DNA of 64,000 bases, taken from the NCBI RefSeq assembly GCF_002163755.1, contig NZ_CP015864.1:1612001-1676000 (forward strand). Reading direction: 5' to 3'. Shown here piece by piece: positions 16,196-25,784 of the stretch (positions within the stretch are counted from its first letter, which is position 1; each line of letters starts with the position of its first letter). The notes beneath the pieces are model-generated. The model made no database searches. It saw nothing but the letters and a program-made list of their open reading frames with translations, and had not been told where the DNA came from. The stretch is from Vibrio campbellii CAIM 519 = NBRC 15631 = ATCC 25920. GTDB lineage: Bacteria > Pseudomonadota > Gammaproteobacteria > Enterobacterales > Vibrionaceae. The position numbers and the translations under genes were made by a program.

Positions 16196-18274
16196 GTGAG
16201 AAATATCGCTTGGACTGCGAGTAATGTTAATAAGTTGTTGGCGACCTTGGCTGTTTCTAGCCTGTTGTCTGGATGTGGTGGTGGTGGTGGAGACTCTGAT
16301 TCCACCCCTGCTGCAAAACCTCCAATTGAGAATAAGAAAGATGAAACCCCACCAGTAATCACGTTAGTAGGGAGCAAAAGCATCACCGTTTATCTGAATG
16401 ATAAATTTGAGGACCCAGGCTTTACTGCAACAGATAACGTGGATGGTGACATCAGTAAGCGCGTTAAGGTTAGCTACGACAAACCGATAGATACTGACAC
16501 TGTGGGTACCTACACAATAACGTACACAGTCACGGATAAAGCGGGTAACAAAGCTGTGGTATCTCGTAAAGTTACCGTAAGGAGTAAAGCGGTTGCAGAT
16601 ACCGAGAAGCCTCAAATTACACTAAAAGGTGGTGAGGAAATCATCGTTTATCTGAACGAGGAATTTCAGGATCCAGGCTTTAGTGCAACAGATAACGTGG
16701 ATGGTGATATCAGCAATCGTGTACAGGTTAGCGGCAAACCGGATACTGACACTGTGGGCACCTACACAATAACGTACACAGTCACGGATAAAGCGGGTAA
16801 CAAAGCAACGGCATCTCGTAAAGTGACCGTAAGGAGTAAAGCGGTTGCAGATACCGAGAAGCCTCAAATTACACTAAAAGGTGGTGAGGAGATCACCGTT
16901 TATCTGAATGATGAATTTCAGGATCCAGGCTTTACTGCAACAGATAACGTGGATGGTGACATCAGCAAACGTGTACAGGTTAGCGGCAAACCGGATACTG
17001 GTACTGTTGGCACCTACACACTAACGTACAAGGTCACAGATACCGCGGGCAATGAGGCAACGGCAAAACGAGTCGTCGAAGTTGTTGAAGGCATTGTCTT
17101 TAGAGACAGCGATATTGTTCTGTATGAAAATGAGTACCAGCACCGAATTTGGTATGACGTAAAGTCAGACAACATCGATGCGTCAAAAATAACATTTGAA
17201 CTGTCAGAGCAATCCACAGCGACGGTAGAGAAAGCACAAGGCCAGACACTGGATGTTGAGTTGGTAGAGGTGAAAAATTCGACGTCTAAAAGCGGATATT
17301 TCACGTTGGCTATTCATGATGACGAAGAGTTCGAAGGTAAAGAACGCATCGTGGTAAACGTTCTGAGCGACAAGGCGTTTGTTAAGGAACTGAATATTGA
17401 TCTGGATGATGGTGCTTTGACCAGAAGATACTCAAGCACAAATGTTACAGATTCTTTTCCTAAGAAAAAGCTGATTGTTCTGGATGATACGCTCTATGCA
17501 TTCGATAGAAAGTCTATCGTTAAATACGACCTTATCAAAAAGGAAGAAATTACAAAAAATTCTTCGCCTTATACTTACTTTGCTTTAGGTGACGATGATA
17601 TTTCTGCTGCAGTTTACGAAGACAATATTTATATGCTCATCAGAGATAAATTGTATCTACTAAACAAAAATGATCTGTCATTAATTGAAGAGAGCAAAGT
17701 CCCTCTAAACTTCAACTTTAATGGATATAATGCAAAGGTTGATATACAAATCACCAATAACACCGTTTATGTCTTTGCTTCGCACGGCTTTTACTCAAAC
17801 GAGCCAAACTACTTTAGCTACGAATTGACTGCGAAAAAATGGGCAAAACTTCCACAATTACCTGAAAACAATCAGAATGATAAAAGGACCACGCTTGTAA
17901 GGACAACAAGAGTCCACGATAACAAAATCTATGTATATCAAAAGTCTCTTTTGAATGTTTTTGATATGGACACTAATCAGTGGTCAGAGGCTAACATTGT
18001 TCAAGATAAGTGGCATACACCGTATGGAGAGGACGGTGTTTGGTTTTCTGATAAAGCACAATTTGTCGGTAACTATGCTTATGACTTTATGCAGGGAAAG
18101 TATGAGCAGTTCTTGAGTTGTTACAACTTTGAAACTGAATCTATGGATGAGCGTCGCATTCTTTACGTTGGCATTGACGAAGACTCTGGTTCTTTTTTGT
18201 ATAAAGGGCGTGTTCATCGATTTGACAAACAATCTAGTGCTTTCGCCTTGTTTTATATGCACGATCAAAAATAG
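16196..18274 (+). CDS. Surface lipoprotein with three Ig-like repeats and a kelch-like C-terminus
   Basis: From GTG 16196 (AGAGG 8 nt upstream) the protein is 692 aa. A signal peptide ends in the lipobox LLSGC followed by a run of Gly. Three DUF5011-type Ig-like domains (about residues 50-300) carry the signature DPGFTATDNVDGDI...VGTYTITYTVTDKAGN. A Calx-beta-like segment with DDEEFEGKERIVV follows (about 305-400). The C-terminal half repeats strand motifs such as DDTLYAFDR, EDNIYMLIRDKLYLLN and DNKIYVYQKSLLNVFDMDTN, suggesting a kelch-type propeller. The likely role is adhesion or cell-surface binding. Monocistronic with a terminator. Confidence 0.75.
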   Translation: MRNIAWTASNVNKLLATLAVSSLLSGCGGGGGDSDSTPAAKPPIENKKDETPPVITLVGSKSITVYLNDKFEDPGFTATDNVDGDISKRVKVSYDKPIDTDTVGTYTITYTVTDKAGNKAVVSRKVTVRSKAVADTEKPQITLKGGEEIIVYLNEEFQDPGFSATDNVDGDISNRVQVSGKPDTDTVGTYTITYTVTDKAGNKATASRKVTVRSKAVADTEKPQITLKGGEEITVYLNDEFQDPGFTATDNVDGDISKRVQVSGKPDTGTVGTYTLTYKVTDTAGNEATAKRVVEVVEGIVFRDSDIVLYENEYQHRIWYDVKSDNIDASKITFELSEQSTATVEKAQGQTLDVELVEVKNSTSKSGYFTLAIHDDEEFEGKERIVVNVLSDKAFVKELNIDLDDGALTRRYSSTNVTDSFPKKKLIVLDDTLYAFDRKSIVKYDLIKKEEITKNSSPYTYFALGDDDISAAVYEDNIYMLIRDKLYLLNKNDLSLIEESKVPLNFNFNGYNAKVDIQITNNTVYVFASHGFYSNEPNYFSYELTAKKWAKLPQLPENNQNDKRTTLVRTTRVHDNKIYVYQKSLLNVFDMDTNQWSEANIVQDKWHTPYGEDGVWFSDKAQFVGNYAYDFMQGKYEQFLSCYNFETESMDERRILYVGIDEDSGSFLYKGRVHRFDKQSSAFALFYMHDQK
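16362..17080 (+). repeat. Three tandem ~252-bp in-gene repeats (Ig-like domains)
   Basis: The segments beginning near 16362, 16613 and 16865 encode the same 84-residue domain and are nearly identical in DNA, including many silent positions. The spacing of CAAATTACACTAAAAGG between units two and three is exactly 252 bp. Such identity implies recent duplication or gene conversion, and unit number could vary between strains. Confidence 0.85.
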
Positions 18275-18293
18275 TACTTTTGCCAAAGTGTCT

Positions 18294-18325
18294 AAAAAGC
18301 CAGCGCCCTGTCGCTGGCTTTTCTT
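18294..18325 (+). terminator. Rho-independent terminator after the Ig-repeat gene
   Basis: AAAAGCCAGCG / CGCTGGCTTTTC with a CCCTGT-like loop, about 20 nt after the stop codon. Confidence 0.8.
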
Positions 18326-18344
18326 TAGGTATGGAAAAGTTTTC

Positions 18345-18827
18345 CTAACCGATTGGCAACTGAAAGGTACTCTTAATTTCCTTTACGGATACGTTGGATT
18401 GAATGGCGCTGATGCCTTTCACGCGGCGAATCGCACTGATGCGGTCAAAGTATTCGTCTAAGTCTCGAGCCACCACTTGCACCATATAATCTGCGCTGCC
18501 AGCAATGCAGTGACACATCAAGATCCAGTTGGTTTCAGCGACAAAGTCTTCAAAAGGCGTGGTGTTTTCTACTTCATGACTGCCTAGTGTCACCAGCGTA
18601 AAACCAGAGACTTGGAAACCGAGCTTTTTGCGATTCAGCTTCGCGGCATAACCCTCAATGTAGCCTTCCTCTTCCATCTTTTTCCAGCGTCGCCAGCAGG
18701 GCGTTTCACTAAGGTTAACGGTCTCGGCGAGCTTCGAGTTACTCATGCGACCATCTTTCTGAATATGGTCAAGAATAGCGAAATCAGTACTATCTAATTC
18801 AAAGTTGGAGGATTCTTTCTTTTTCAT
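18345..18827 (-). CDS. Lrp/AsnC family regulator, divergent from a LysE exporter
   Basis: The 160-aa protein has an N-terminal winged helix-turn-helix (about residues 10-62, with LSETPCWRRWKKMEEEGYI) and the RAM ligand-binding domain (about 70-150; CHCIAGSADYMVQVVARDLDEY). It reads away from the LysE family exporter at 18948. This pairing recurs in bacteria, with the regulator sensing an amino acid and inducing its export. The amino acid cannot be named from sequence. Confidence 0.88.
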   Translation of the reverse strand: MKKKESSNFELDSTDFAILDHIQKDGRMSNSKLAETVNLSETPCWRRWKKMEEEGYIEGYAAKLNRKKLGFQVSGFTLVTLGSHEVENTTPFEDFVAETNWILMCHCIAGSADYMVQVVARDLDEYFDRISAIRRVKGISAIQSNVSVKEIKSTFQLPIG

Positions 18828-18947
18828 GGTTATTCTGGAAATAGTCTGCTCAAGTTGGTCTTTATCGTAGCGCAGATAGCAATTTTCTTTCTACCCAAAT
18901 CGTTAGACTGTTCCCATAGTTGTTGATTACTTTTTGGGAGAGAGTGC

Positions 18948-19547
18948 ATGAGTGCTCAATTGTTGGCGGCATTTTTTTTGTTTGCCGTTTCTATTTCTTT
19001 AACGCCGGGAGCAGGCAACGTCGCGTTGTTAGGTATTTCTAGCCGATATGGTTTTTCGGCGACCGTGCCATTTGTATTGGGCAATGCAGTCGGGGTGATC
19101 ATCATGTTGGTTGGTGCCAGTGTGGGGCTTGTCAGTTTGTTTACCCTTTACCCAGATTTGTACACGGCGCTAAAGTGGGTTGGTGCAGCCTACCTGCTGT
19201 ATCTCGCATGGTCGATTGCCACAATGGAACTCGACAATGATTCGAATGCAAAAAAGTCTGGCTTTTTATCTGGCGTTTGGGTGCAAATTCTCAATCCGAA
19301 AAGTTGGGTTGCGTCACTGACGGTGTTCTCTCAATTTATCTCGCCAAACAATGATTACCTAACTCAAGTGGTGATCATCATTAGCGTGATGGTGGGAACC
19401 GGTGTGCTGGGGATGTTTGCGTGGGCGTACTTTGGCACCGTATTAAACCGTTTTATTCAGTCACCACAAAAGGTGGTGTGGGTAAACCGATGCATGGGCA
19501 GCAGCCTAGCGTTAGTGGTGGTGTTTATGCTGAGCCAACCCTTTTAG
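18948..19547 (+). CDS. LysE/RhtB family amino-acid exporter
   Basis: This 199-aa inner-membrane protein has five or six hydrophobic helices. It shows the family PGxGN motif (LTPGAGNVALLGISSRYG, about residues 20-37), a VGAAYLLYLAW second repeat segment and GVWVQILNPKSW in the middle. LysE/RhtB proteins expel amino acids by proton exchange. The divergent Lrp-type gene (120 bp away) is its likely regulator. GGGAGAG lies about 6 nt before the ATG. Confidence 0.87.
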   Translation: MSAQLLAAFFLFAVSISLTPGAGNVALLGISSRYGFSATVPFVLGNAVGVIIMLVGASVGLVSLFTLYPDLYTALKWVGAAYLLYLAWSIATMELDNDSNAKKSGFLSGVWVQILNPKSWVASLTVFSQFISPNNDYLTQVVIIISVMVGTGVLGMFAWAYFGTVLNRFIQSPQKVVWVNRCMGSSLALVVVFMLSQPF

Positions 19548-19685
19548 GGCATTATTTCTTGTGGCGTGATGGGAAGACTCACTGTGATTGGGTTACTCAT
19601 ATCGTAACTGCGCAATTTCAATCAAGCGGAGTGGTTTGATGCTCGGTATGATTCTTCCCACTTCTTAACTGAGAAACCAAGAAAA

Positions 19686-20549
19686 ATGACAACTGCAACT
19701 CTTCAACAAAAACGGATTAAAGTCGTTTGTGATTTCATCGATGAACATCTAGATGAAACTTTAACGCTAGAATTGTTGAGCGAGGTCGCGGTATGTTCCA
19801 AGTATCACTTTCACCGTATCTTCAAATCCTTCACAGGTATTAGCATCATGCAATATGTGCTGCTATCACGTATGAAGAGAGCTTCATTTCGTTTGGCATT
19901 TGAGCCTCAAGTGAGTGTTACCAATATTGCTTTTGAGGCAAGTTTCGAAAGTCTCGAAGCTTTTTCTAGAGCGTTTTCTCGGTTGTTTAAGCAGACACCG
20001 ACTCAGTTTAGAAAGCAGCCAGAATGGAAGGTTTGGCACAAACAATTTGAGTTTAAGTCGCCAATGATTGGAGAACATCCTATGAACGTAAGAATCATTG
20101 ACTTTGCGAAGAGAGACATTGCTTTCATCAAGCATAGAGGTAGCCTTAAACTAGTTTACGAAAGCTTAGCCAAGTTTATTGCTTGGAGAAAAAGCAGCGG
20201 ACTCTCGCCAATTAAATCGAGTGAGACATTTGGTATTCCTTATTCTGATCCGAACGACACGCCGGAAGAGGAGTTTCGATTTGATATTGCTGGCTCGTAT
20301 CAAGGTGAAGTGCCTGAAAACACTTATGGTGTCCAATCAGGAGCAATTCCAAGTGGACGTTGTGCTGTCGTGATACATAAAGGTAGCCGTTTCTCGATTG
20401 GGGAGTCTATTCATTATCTCTACCAAACATGGTTACCGGAAAGCGGTGAAACGCTGCGAGAATACCCATGCTTCTTCAAGTACTTAAACTTTGTTCACGA
20501 GGTGGATGAGTGTGATTTATTGACGGAAGTTTATTTGCCTATCCAATAG
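19686..20549 (+). CDS. AraC family regulator with GyrI-like effector domain
   Basis: This 287-aa protein has the reverse order of most AraC members: the double helix-turn-helix is N-terminal (about residues 5-110; CSKYHFHRIFKSFTGIS and FESLEAFSRAFSRLFKQTPTQF), followed by a GyrI/SbmC-like small-molecule-binding domain (about 130-285; IPYSDPNDTPEEEFRFD). This is the Rob/SoxS-like with GyrI arrangement, often sensing toxic or hydrophobic compounds. It lies between the exporter and the oxidoreductase, and may control either. Confidence 0.85.
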   Translation: MTTATLQQKRIKVVCDFIDEHLDETLTLELLSEVAVCSKYHFHRIFKSFTGISIMQYVLLSRMKRASFRLAFEPQVSVTNIAFEASFESLEAFSRAFSRLFKQTPTQFRKQPEWKVWHKQFEFKSPMIGEHPMNVRIIDFAKRDIAFIKHRGSLKLVYESLAKFIAWRKSSGLSPIKSSETFGIPYSDPNDTPEEEFRFDIAGSYQGEVPENTYGVQSGAIPSGRCAVVIHKGSRFSIGESIHYLYQTWLPESGETLREYPCFFKYLNFVHEVDECDLLTEVYLPIQ

Positions 20550-20649
20550 CTTATTAAACACTTAGGTTTGACGTGCGCGCCGAGAAAACGTTATATACCC
20601 GTTTCGCTATGGTGCGCCATATTCCCTCTCTCAATCCCGTGGTATCCAG

Positions 20650-21663
20650 ATGAGCTTAACTAAGACCAACTCGACCAAGACAAACATTCGCGTTAATCAA
20701 CTGAGCTTTGGTTTGCCAAGTGAATCGTTGGTGTTGGAGCATGTTGAGCTAGAGCCACTGGCTTTGGGTAACGTTCGCGTTCAAATCAAAGCCACGAACA
20801 TTAATCCAAGTGACCGATTGTCGATTCAGGGAGTAGGACAGTATCGTCGTATCCATGTACCGCCGCGAGTGCCAGGGTTTGAAGCGGTAGGGTGTGTGGT
20901 TGAGATAAACGATCCGCATCAAACCGAATTTCACATTGGGCAAAAGGTGCTGTTGGCACAAAGTGGGACTTGGCAAAGCTATGTCGATGCGCCTGCGGAG
21001 AATGTCTTTGCAGTGCCGGAAGAACTTGAGAATGGCTACGCTTGCCAGTTGTATATCAATGCCCTGACGGCTTGGGTGATCACCACTCAAGTTGCCAAGT
21101 TAGGCAAAGAGGATGTGGTGCTCATCAATGCGGGCAATTCTGCGATTGGTAAGATCTTCGCTCAGTTGTCGCATTCGCTAGGATTTACTTTGATTGTAAT
21201 AACCTCTGCGCCAGAGCGTTATCCATATGACTCCATTGCGGCGTTAGATAGTAAGCAAGATCTGCAATCTCAAATCGATGCACGAAAGTTGCCTCAACCC
21301 AATGTCGCGTTCGACGCCATTGGCGGCAAGTTTGGCACCGAATTAATCCAAGTTCTGCTAAGTTCGGGAACGTATATTAATTACGGAACGCTTTCTCTCA
21401 CCCCTTATGAGCCCGCTTTCTTCGCTTGTATGAAGCAGCACAATATTGACTTCAGTACGTTCTTTTTGCGCTATTGGGAAGAGTCAGTTGGTAAGACTGT
21501 TCGCAAACAAGTCTTTGCTGAGATGCTAGAACATTTTGTTGAGCGCCGAATACAGCTCGATGTGGATCGCAGCCTTTCGTTAGAACATTTTCAGAGCGCA
21601 TTCGAACTGATAGAAGATGAATCGGTTACGCTGCAAGGCAAAATCATTCTGACCATGCAGTAG
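20650..21663 (+). CDS. Zinc-less alcohol dehydrogenase / quinone oxidoreductase family enzyme
   Basis: This 337-aa medium-chain dehydrogenase/reductase has an N-terminal GroES-like fold (about residues 10-135; NINPSDRLSIQG, PGFEAVGCVVE) and a C-terminal Rossmann domain (about 140-275; INAGNSAIGKIFAQLSH). The structural zinc cysteines are absent, as in quinone reductases and enoyl reductases. NADPH-dependent reduction of a quinone or enal is the likely reaction. It follows the AraC-GyrI gene by 100 bp and ends with a terminator. Confidence 0.82.
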   Translation: MSLTKTNSTKTNIRVNQLSFGLPSESLVLEHVELEPLALGNVRVQIKATNINPSDRLSIQGVGQYRRIHVPPRVPGFEAVGCVVEINDPHQTEFHIGQKVLLAQSGTWQSYVDAPAENVFAVPEELENGYACQLYINALTAWVITTQVAKLGKEDVVLINAGNSAIGKIFAQLSHSLGFTLIVITSAPERYPYDSIAALDSKQDLQSQIDARKLPQPNVAFDAIGGKFGTELIQVLLSSGTYINYGTLSLTPYEPAFFACMKQHNIDFSTFFLRYWEESVGKTVRKQVFAEMLEHFVERRIQLDVDRSLSLEHFQSAFELIEDESVTLQGKIILTMQ

Positions 21664-21707
21664 CTGTAATAAAGCACCTTGAGGTGGCTATGGTATGTTG
21701 AGGGATA

Positions 21708-21737
21708 AAAAAGGGATGGCTCTCACCATCCCTTTTT
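21708..21737. terminator. Bidirectional terminator between convergent genes
   Basis: AAAAAGGGATGG / CCATCCCTTTTT with a six-base loop. It serves the oxidoreductase (+) and the chemoreceptor gene (-). Confidence 0.87.
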
Positions 21738-21767
21738 GCGTTCTAGTTGGGGGTTATTGAGTTGCTT

Positions 21768-22853
21768 CTAACTCGCGATAATCTCATCCATCAAGCGATC
21801 GATTTGCACTACTACTTGTTCGCTGGCATCTTCCATGGCGTTAATTGCGGTCACCATCGCTGCCATGTTGCCAGATTTAGCTTGGCTCATTGCTTCACGT
21901 CCGCTGTCATGTACGCCTTTATGTGGTTCTTCAAGTAGCGCATAGCTTGTTAGGTGGCTGTAAGCCTTGCCATCGCCACGGTAGTACCACTGGCCTAAAC
22001 GACACTCTGAGTGGCTATTCACCGTTTCACCAAATGCTCCGCTCTGTAGCAAACGATAGATGTTGTTTTTCCAAATCGCATGATCAAGTTTCACTGTATC
22101 TAAGAAAGCACGGGTGGACGCAATATGAATCACCTGCTGCATGTGTTCCGATTTCACGACGACTTCGTTCACGATAGAACCAATTTGTGCGGAAGAGGCT
22201 GAAACTTCTTCTGCACAGGTCTGGTTTTCATCGATGGAGGTTTTAATCGCGTTGACCTGAGTGAGTACTTGATTCACCAACGAATCAATTTGTTCACTAG
22301 CCTCACTGGCTTTACCTGCCAGATTTCTTACCTCGTCAGCCACCACCGCAAACCCACGCCCAGCCTCGCCAGCACGCGCGGCTTCAATCGCTGCATTTAA
22401 AGCGAGCAAATTGGTTTGATCAGAAATCTCTTGAATCGTTGATACAAGATGAGAGATAGAAGTGGCGGTGTTATCTAATATTTGAACCGATTCAATACTT
22501 TGGGAAGCTTGAGTGCTGATCTTCACCGCTCGGTTATCAAGGCGTGCAAGAGCTTGATGCGTTTGCTTAAACATTTCATCAAGTTGTTGCAGCTCTTGGT
22601 TTTCATGCGCCATCGACTGTGCACTTTCAACCATTTCGGTTCGAATGGTTTGGAGCATGTCTCCGCCTTTCAAACTGCTCGACATCAACTCGTCGCTGTT
22701 GTGCTGCTCTTGCTGTACAGTGCGAACAAGCTGTTGTGTTTCTTGGAGCTGTTTTTCCAGAGCAGTAACGTCAGTTTGGTACTTCTGTTTGAGGTCTGCT
22801 AACTCTTGCTTTAGCACCTCATTTTCTGCTTTGACTCGTTTTAATCCAAACAT
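21768..22853 (-). CDS. Soluble methyl-accepting chemotaxis protein with C-terminal CZB domain
   Basis: The 361-aa chemoreceptor has no membrane segment. An N-terminal coiled coil (about residues 5-55) leads to a short MCP signalling hairpin with the tip DQTNLLALNAAIEAARAGEA. A C-terminal chemoreceptor zinc-binding (CZB) domain has HAIWKNNIYRLLQ, HSECRLGQWYY and EPHKGVHDSG, giving the three-His/one-Cys zinc site. CZB receptors sense zinc or oxidants such as hypochlorite by the Cys. It should act in the cytoplasm on CheA/CheW arrays or a related path. Monocistronic. Confidence 0.88.
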   Translation of the reverse strand: MFGLKRVKAENEVLKQELADLKQKYQTDVTALEKQLQETQQLVRTVQQEQHNSDELMSSSLKGGDMLQTIRTEMVESAQSMAHENQELQQLDEMFKQTHQALARLDNRAVKISTQASQSIESVQILDNTATSISHLVSTIQEISDQTNLLALNAAIEAARAGEAGRGFAVVADEVRNLAGKASEASEQIDSLVNQVLTQVNAIKTSIDENQTCAEEVSASSAQIGSIVNEVVVKSEHMQQVIHIASTRAFLDTVKLDHAIWKNNIYRLLQSGAFGETVNSHSECRLGQWYYRGDGKAYSHLTSYALLEEPHKGVHDSGREAMSQAKSGNMAAMVTAINAMEDASEQVVVQIDRLMDEIIAS

Positions 22854-23454
22854 AGAATTTACAAATGTAACTAAATGTTAAAAGTGCATATTAATCGAGT
22901 TAAGAGTTTAAAACACTCTGAAGTTTATATATTTGCAGGGGATTATCACAATTTAAAGTGGTTGCGGACATATTTTTAAAATTGATATTAAGAGCGGCTT
23001 TTATTCATATTTTTAACTTTTAAGATTAGTGATTTATGGCAGTGAAACTCCCTTTGAGATTGAATGTTATTATAAATCTTATGAATAAAACTCTAATAAA
23101 ATATTGAATTGACGCTTAGAGTTTCGTTTTGGTTTTGGAAGATAAGCGCAAGTGATGATTATCGCCTATTACTAAATATAATTTAGTTTTTGGTGTTTAA
23201 AACGATGGTTTATGAAAATTATCCGAGTAGATTTTGAATACTCCATGCAGTAATAATAAGAGCTGAAACTAAAATTACTGTTAGTTTAGTTAATTGAAAC
23301 TCTTGTTTTTATATTATTAATGACATGCCTGATATTTTACTTTTTTAAGTATAAATTAAATTTTACTGGTTGTTACATTTTTAGTTTTGATCTTTTACTA
23401 CGTAGAAATTAGGATTCTTTCCCATCAATCGAACGGTGTTTTATTGGGTTATTT
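22854..23454. other. AT-rich intergenic region
   Basis: About 600 bases, visibly more AT-rich than the surroundings, between the divergent chemoreceptor and the small barrel gene. No coding frame, hairpin with T-tract or known operator was seen. AT-rich stretches like this are typical of H-NS-bound promoters. Confidence 0.4.
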
Positions 23455-23934
23455 ATGAATAAGAAAATATTACTTCTTTTACTTCTTCCTTTTTTTTCTA
23501 ATGCTAAAAATGTTAATTTTACCTTGGGTGCTGGTCTAAGTGCGGACAATAACCACATTGTTGGGTCTAGCTCAGAGACTTATGTATTGAGAGCAGGCGC
23601 AATTAGACGTGACACTCACAGATTCTTAGGGACTTATACCTACTCAGATGAGAGTAAGCTAACTAAATATCTTGGTTCATATGACTATATGTTTACACTC
23701 GATTCGAGGAGGCGATGGAATCCGTTTGCTGGTGTAAGTATGGGTTATAAAAAACAAGATGTAGATATATCCGACAACAATAGTTTTTATGTTATTGGTG
23801 GACAAGCAGGTTTGAACTATCGCTTTTCTAAGCATGCCTCTACTGAATTAGGTTACAGAGTTCTGAGTGGCAGTACTCAGGAAGATGAGTCTATGAAAGA
23901 CGAGCTATATTGGACGTTGGACTTCAAATTCTAA
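23455..23934 (+). CDS. Small outer-membrane beta-barrel protein
   Basis: The 159-aa precursor has a signal peptide (MNKKILLLLLLPFFSNAKN) and then alternating amphipathic strands such as GVSMGYKKQDVDI and AGLNYRFSKHASTELGYRV. It ends in the F-x-F motif (LDFKF) recognised by the BAM machinery. Size fits an eight-stranded OmpA/OmpW-like barrel. Codon use is AT-rich, like its upstream region, which hints at horizontal origin. Function unknown. Confidence 0.7.
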   Translation: MNKKILLLLLLPFFSNAKNVNFTLGAGLSADNNHIVGSSSETYVLRAGAIRRDTHRFLGTYTYSDESKLTKYLGSYDYMFTLDSRRRWNPFAGVSMGYKKQDVDISDNNSFYVIGGQAGLNYRFSKHASTELGYRVLSGSTQEDESMKDELYWTLDFKF

Positions 23935-23979
23935 TACACAGCTGATAGATAGCCTTTGTCCAATTGAATGGCTACTTAC

Positions 23980-24029
23980 TAAAAAAGCACCCCGATAATC
24001 GGCGAGCAATTATCTGGGTGCTTTTTTAT
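23980..24029. terminator. Bidirectional terminator between convergent genes
   Basis: AAAAAGCACCC / GGGTGCTTTTTT with a long inner arm, between the small barrel gene and the VC0807-type gene. Confidence 0.8.
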
Positions 24030-24050
24030 CTTAGTGCATTTGAGCAGGTG

Positions 24051-24746
24051 TTATTTGGTATGAAAAATCTGCTCAGTTTCTAGCGATGTCATGGCGCGAA
24101 CTTGGCGCCAGATGTAGTAGAAAATACCAAACATCATCAACATACTCGGGATCGCAATCATTGGGTAGCTGTAAAGTGTCAGCTTGCCTAGCTCTTCATT
24201 GAATGCAGCAGTCCCCGCTGGGCTCGTCACAATCCAAGTCGCAAGGAAGTAGTTCATCGCTGATGAGAATGCAAAGGTACTTGCGAATAGGTAGTTAGAA
24301 GACATCAAGCAACGTTCAAACGCCTGAGTTTTGCCATTCTGTTCTAAACGCTCGTTAATCAGCGGTAGGTTCAAAATCGTGTCGTTTAAAAGCATCTTCT
24401 GCATAAGCGGGTAGCGGGTGAAGGTAGAGCCCAGTACCGCGATACCAATCAAACCCGGAATTAATGCTTCTTTTAGCGCCAACCAACGCGTATCTAACTC
24501 TAGCAAGCCGATGCCGCCAGTTAACAGCACACTGATAAAACCAAGTGCAGAAATGAAGTTGAATTTCTTGTTGCGGATAAGGTCCATGCCGCCATACACC
24601 AATGGGAACATCAAAGCGACAACCAGTGCCATTGCTGTACCTAGGTGCTCTTCACCACTGAACTTCATCAAAATGAATGAAGGGATGATGACGTTAAACA
24701 GGATCTCGAATAGGGGATTCGACTTTTTCGCCGTGGTGTTACTCAT
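24051..24746 (-). CDS. VC0807 family multi-pass membrane protein
   Basis: This 231-aa protein has six or so hydrophobic segments: near residues 12-28, 37-52, 62-82, 92-108, 150-172 and 194-215. The pattern NPLFEILFNVIIPSFIL, then MFPLVYGGMDLIRNKKFNFIS, and SSNYLFASTFAFSSAMNYFL in the second half matches the VC0807-type proteins of vibrios and relatives. Function is unknown. Monocistronic, convergent with the barrel gene. Confidence 0.7.
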   Translation of the reverse strand: MSNTTAKKSNPLFEILFNVIIPSFILMKFSGEEHLGTAMALVVALMFPLVYGGMDLIRNKKFNFISALGFISVLLTGGIGLLELDTRWLALKEALIPGLIGIAVLGSTFTRYPLMQKMLLNDTILNLPLINERLEQNGKTQAFERCLMSSNYLFASTFAFSSAMNYFLATWIVTSPAGTAAFNEELGKLTLYSYPMIAIPSMLMMFGIFYYIWRQVRAMTSLETEQIFHTK

Positions 24747-24969
24747 AACTTTACTGACTCTACTATGTCGGCTGAATTTTACTTTGGGGGAAGTGTTCTA
24801 CTCCTTGAGCCAGATGTAAAGCCTTAAAGCCCCGAGTTGTGTAACGACTTATGAAATAAACAGCAAATGAGCTATCATTGGGCAAGGTTTTAGGTGTTAT
24901 TGGGTAGGTAAACCAGGCCTACCTAAAACGGGTAAGCCTCTTTGTTTTTTGAGGCGAGAAGGGGAGTTA

Positions 24970-25731
24970 TTAGTTGCCTCTAATCACACTTAACCCTTTG
25001 TCCATCAGCTCTTGTGTTACTACGTCAGACAGGTTTGAATCGGTAATGATGCCGTCTAATTGCTCGATATTTAATGCATGAAAGCTGGCAATTTGGCCGT
25101 ATTTGGTGGAGTCAGAAACTAGGTAGTTAGTTTGTGCCGCTTTGATGATGGCCTTTTTCACAAGGACTTTGTTTTCGTTTGGTGTTGATAAGCCTTTTAA
25201 GCTCCAAGAAGACGTCGAGATAAAGGCAATATCAATGTTCAATCCGTTCAAGAACTCTGCGACTTTTCCACCAACTGTGGATTGGTTCTCACGATCAATT
25301 TTGCCTCCGGTATGGTAAAGCTCACATTGACTGTGCGTCATCAGGAAACCCGCAATAGAGAAGTCATTGGTGATCACTAATAGATCGTCACGATCCGCTA
25401 TTTGATGGGCGATCTCTAGAGAGGTGGTTCCCGCATCCAAGTAAATCGTAGCGTCTTTGCCAATTAACGTGGCTGCAAGTTTGCCAATTTGAACCTTCTC
25501 ATCCGCTTGTTGCTCGACTTTAGCGTCATGGGAAAGCTCAGAATGTAAAGCCTGAGCCAGCTGCACTCCACCAGAAACAGAAACGACTTTACCTGAGGAT
25601 TCCAGTTTCACGATGTCACGGCGAATGGTCATATGTGATACGCCAAGGTGGTCGGTTAAATCTGAAATGCTTAACACTTCTTGGTGTGATAACAGGGACA
25701 ATATGGTTCTTTGACGTTCTGCAGGGATCAT
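24970..25731 (-). CDS. DeoR family repressor of the tetronate operon (YgbI-like)
   Basis: The 253-aa protein has an N-terminal DeoR helix-turn-helix (about residues 3-58; ERQRTILSLLSHQEVLSISDLTDHLGVSHMTIRRDIVKLE) and a C-terminal sugar-isomerase-like sensor (about 75-235) with the DAGTTSLEIA and STVGGKVAEF motifs. It is divergent from ltnD, as ygbI is from ygbJ in enterobacteria, and probably responds to a tetronate or phosphorylated intermediate. The gap between the genes carries the phased TGTGA array. Confidence 0.87.
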   Translation of the reverse strand: MIPAERQRTILSLLSHQEVLSISDLTDHLGVSHMTIRRDIVKLESSGKVVSVSGGVQLAQALHSELSHDAKVEQQADEKVQIGKLAATLIGKDATIYLDAGTTSLEIAHQIADRDDLLVITNDFSIAGFLMTHSQCELYHTGGKIDRENQSTVGGKVAEFLNGLNIDIAFISTSSWSLKGLSTPNENKVLVKKAIIKAAQTNYLVSDSTKYGQIASFHALNIEQLDGIITDSNLSDVVTQELMDKGLSVIRGN

Positions 25732-25784
25732 GATTTCACTTCTATATTCTTGTTTTTCAGTATCCTACCAACCTTTTCGCTTTT

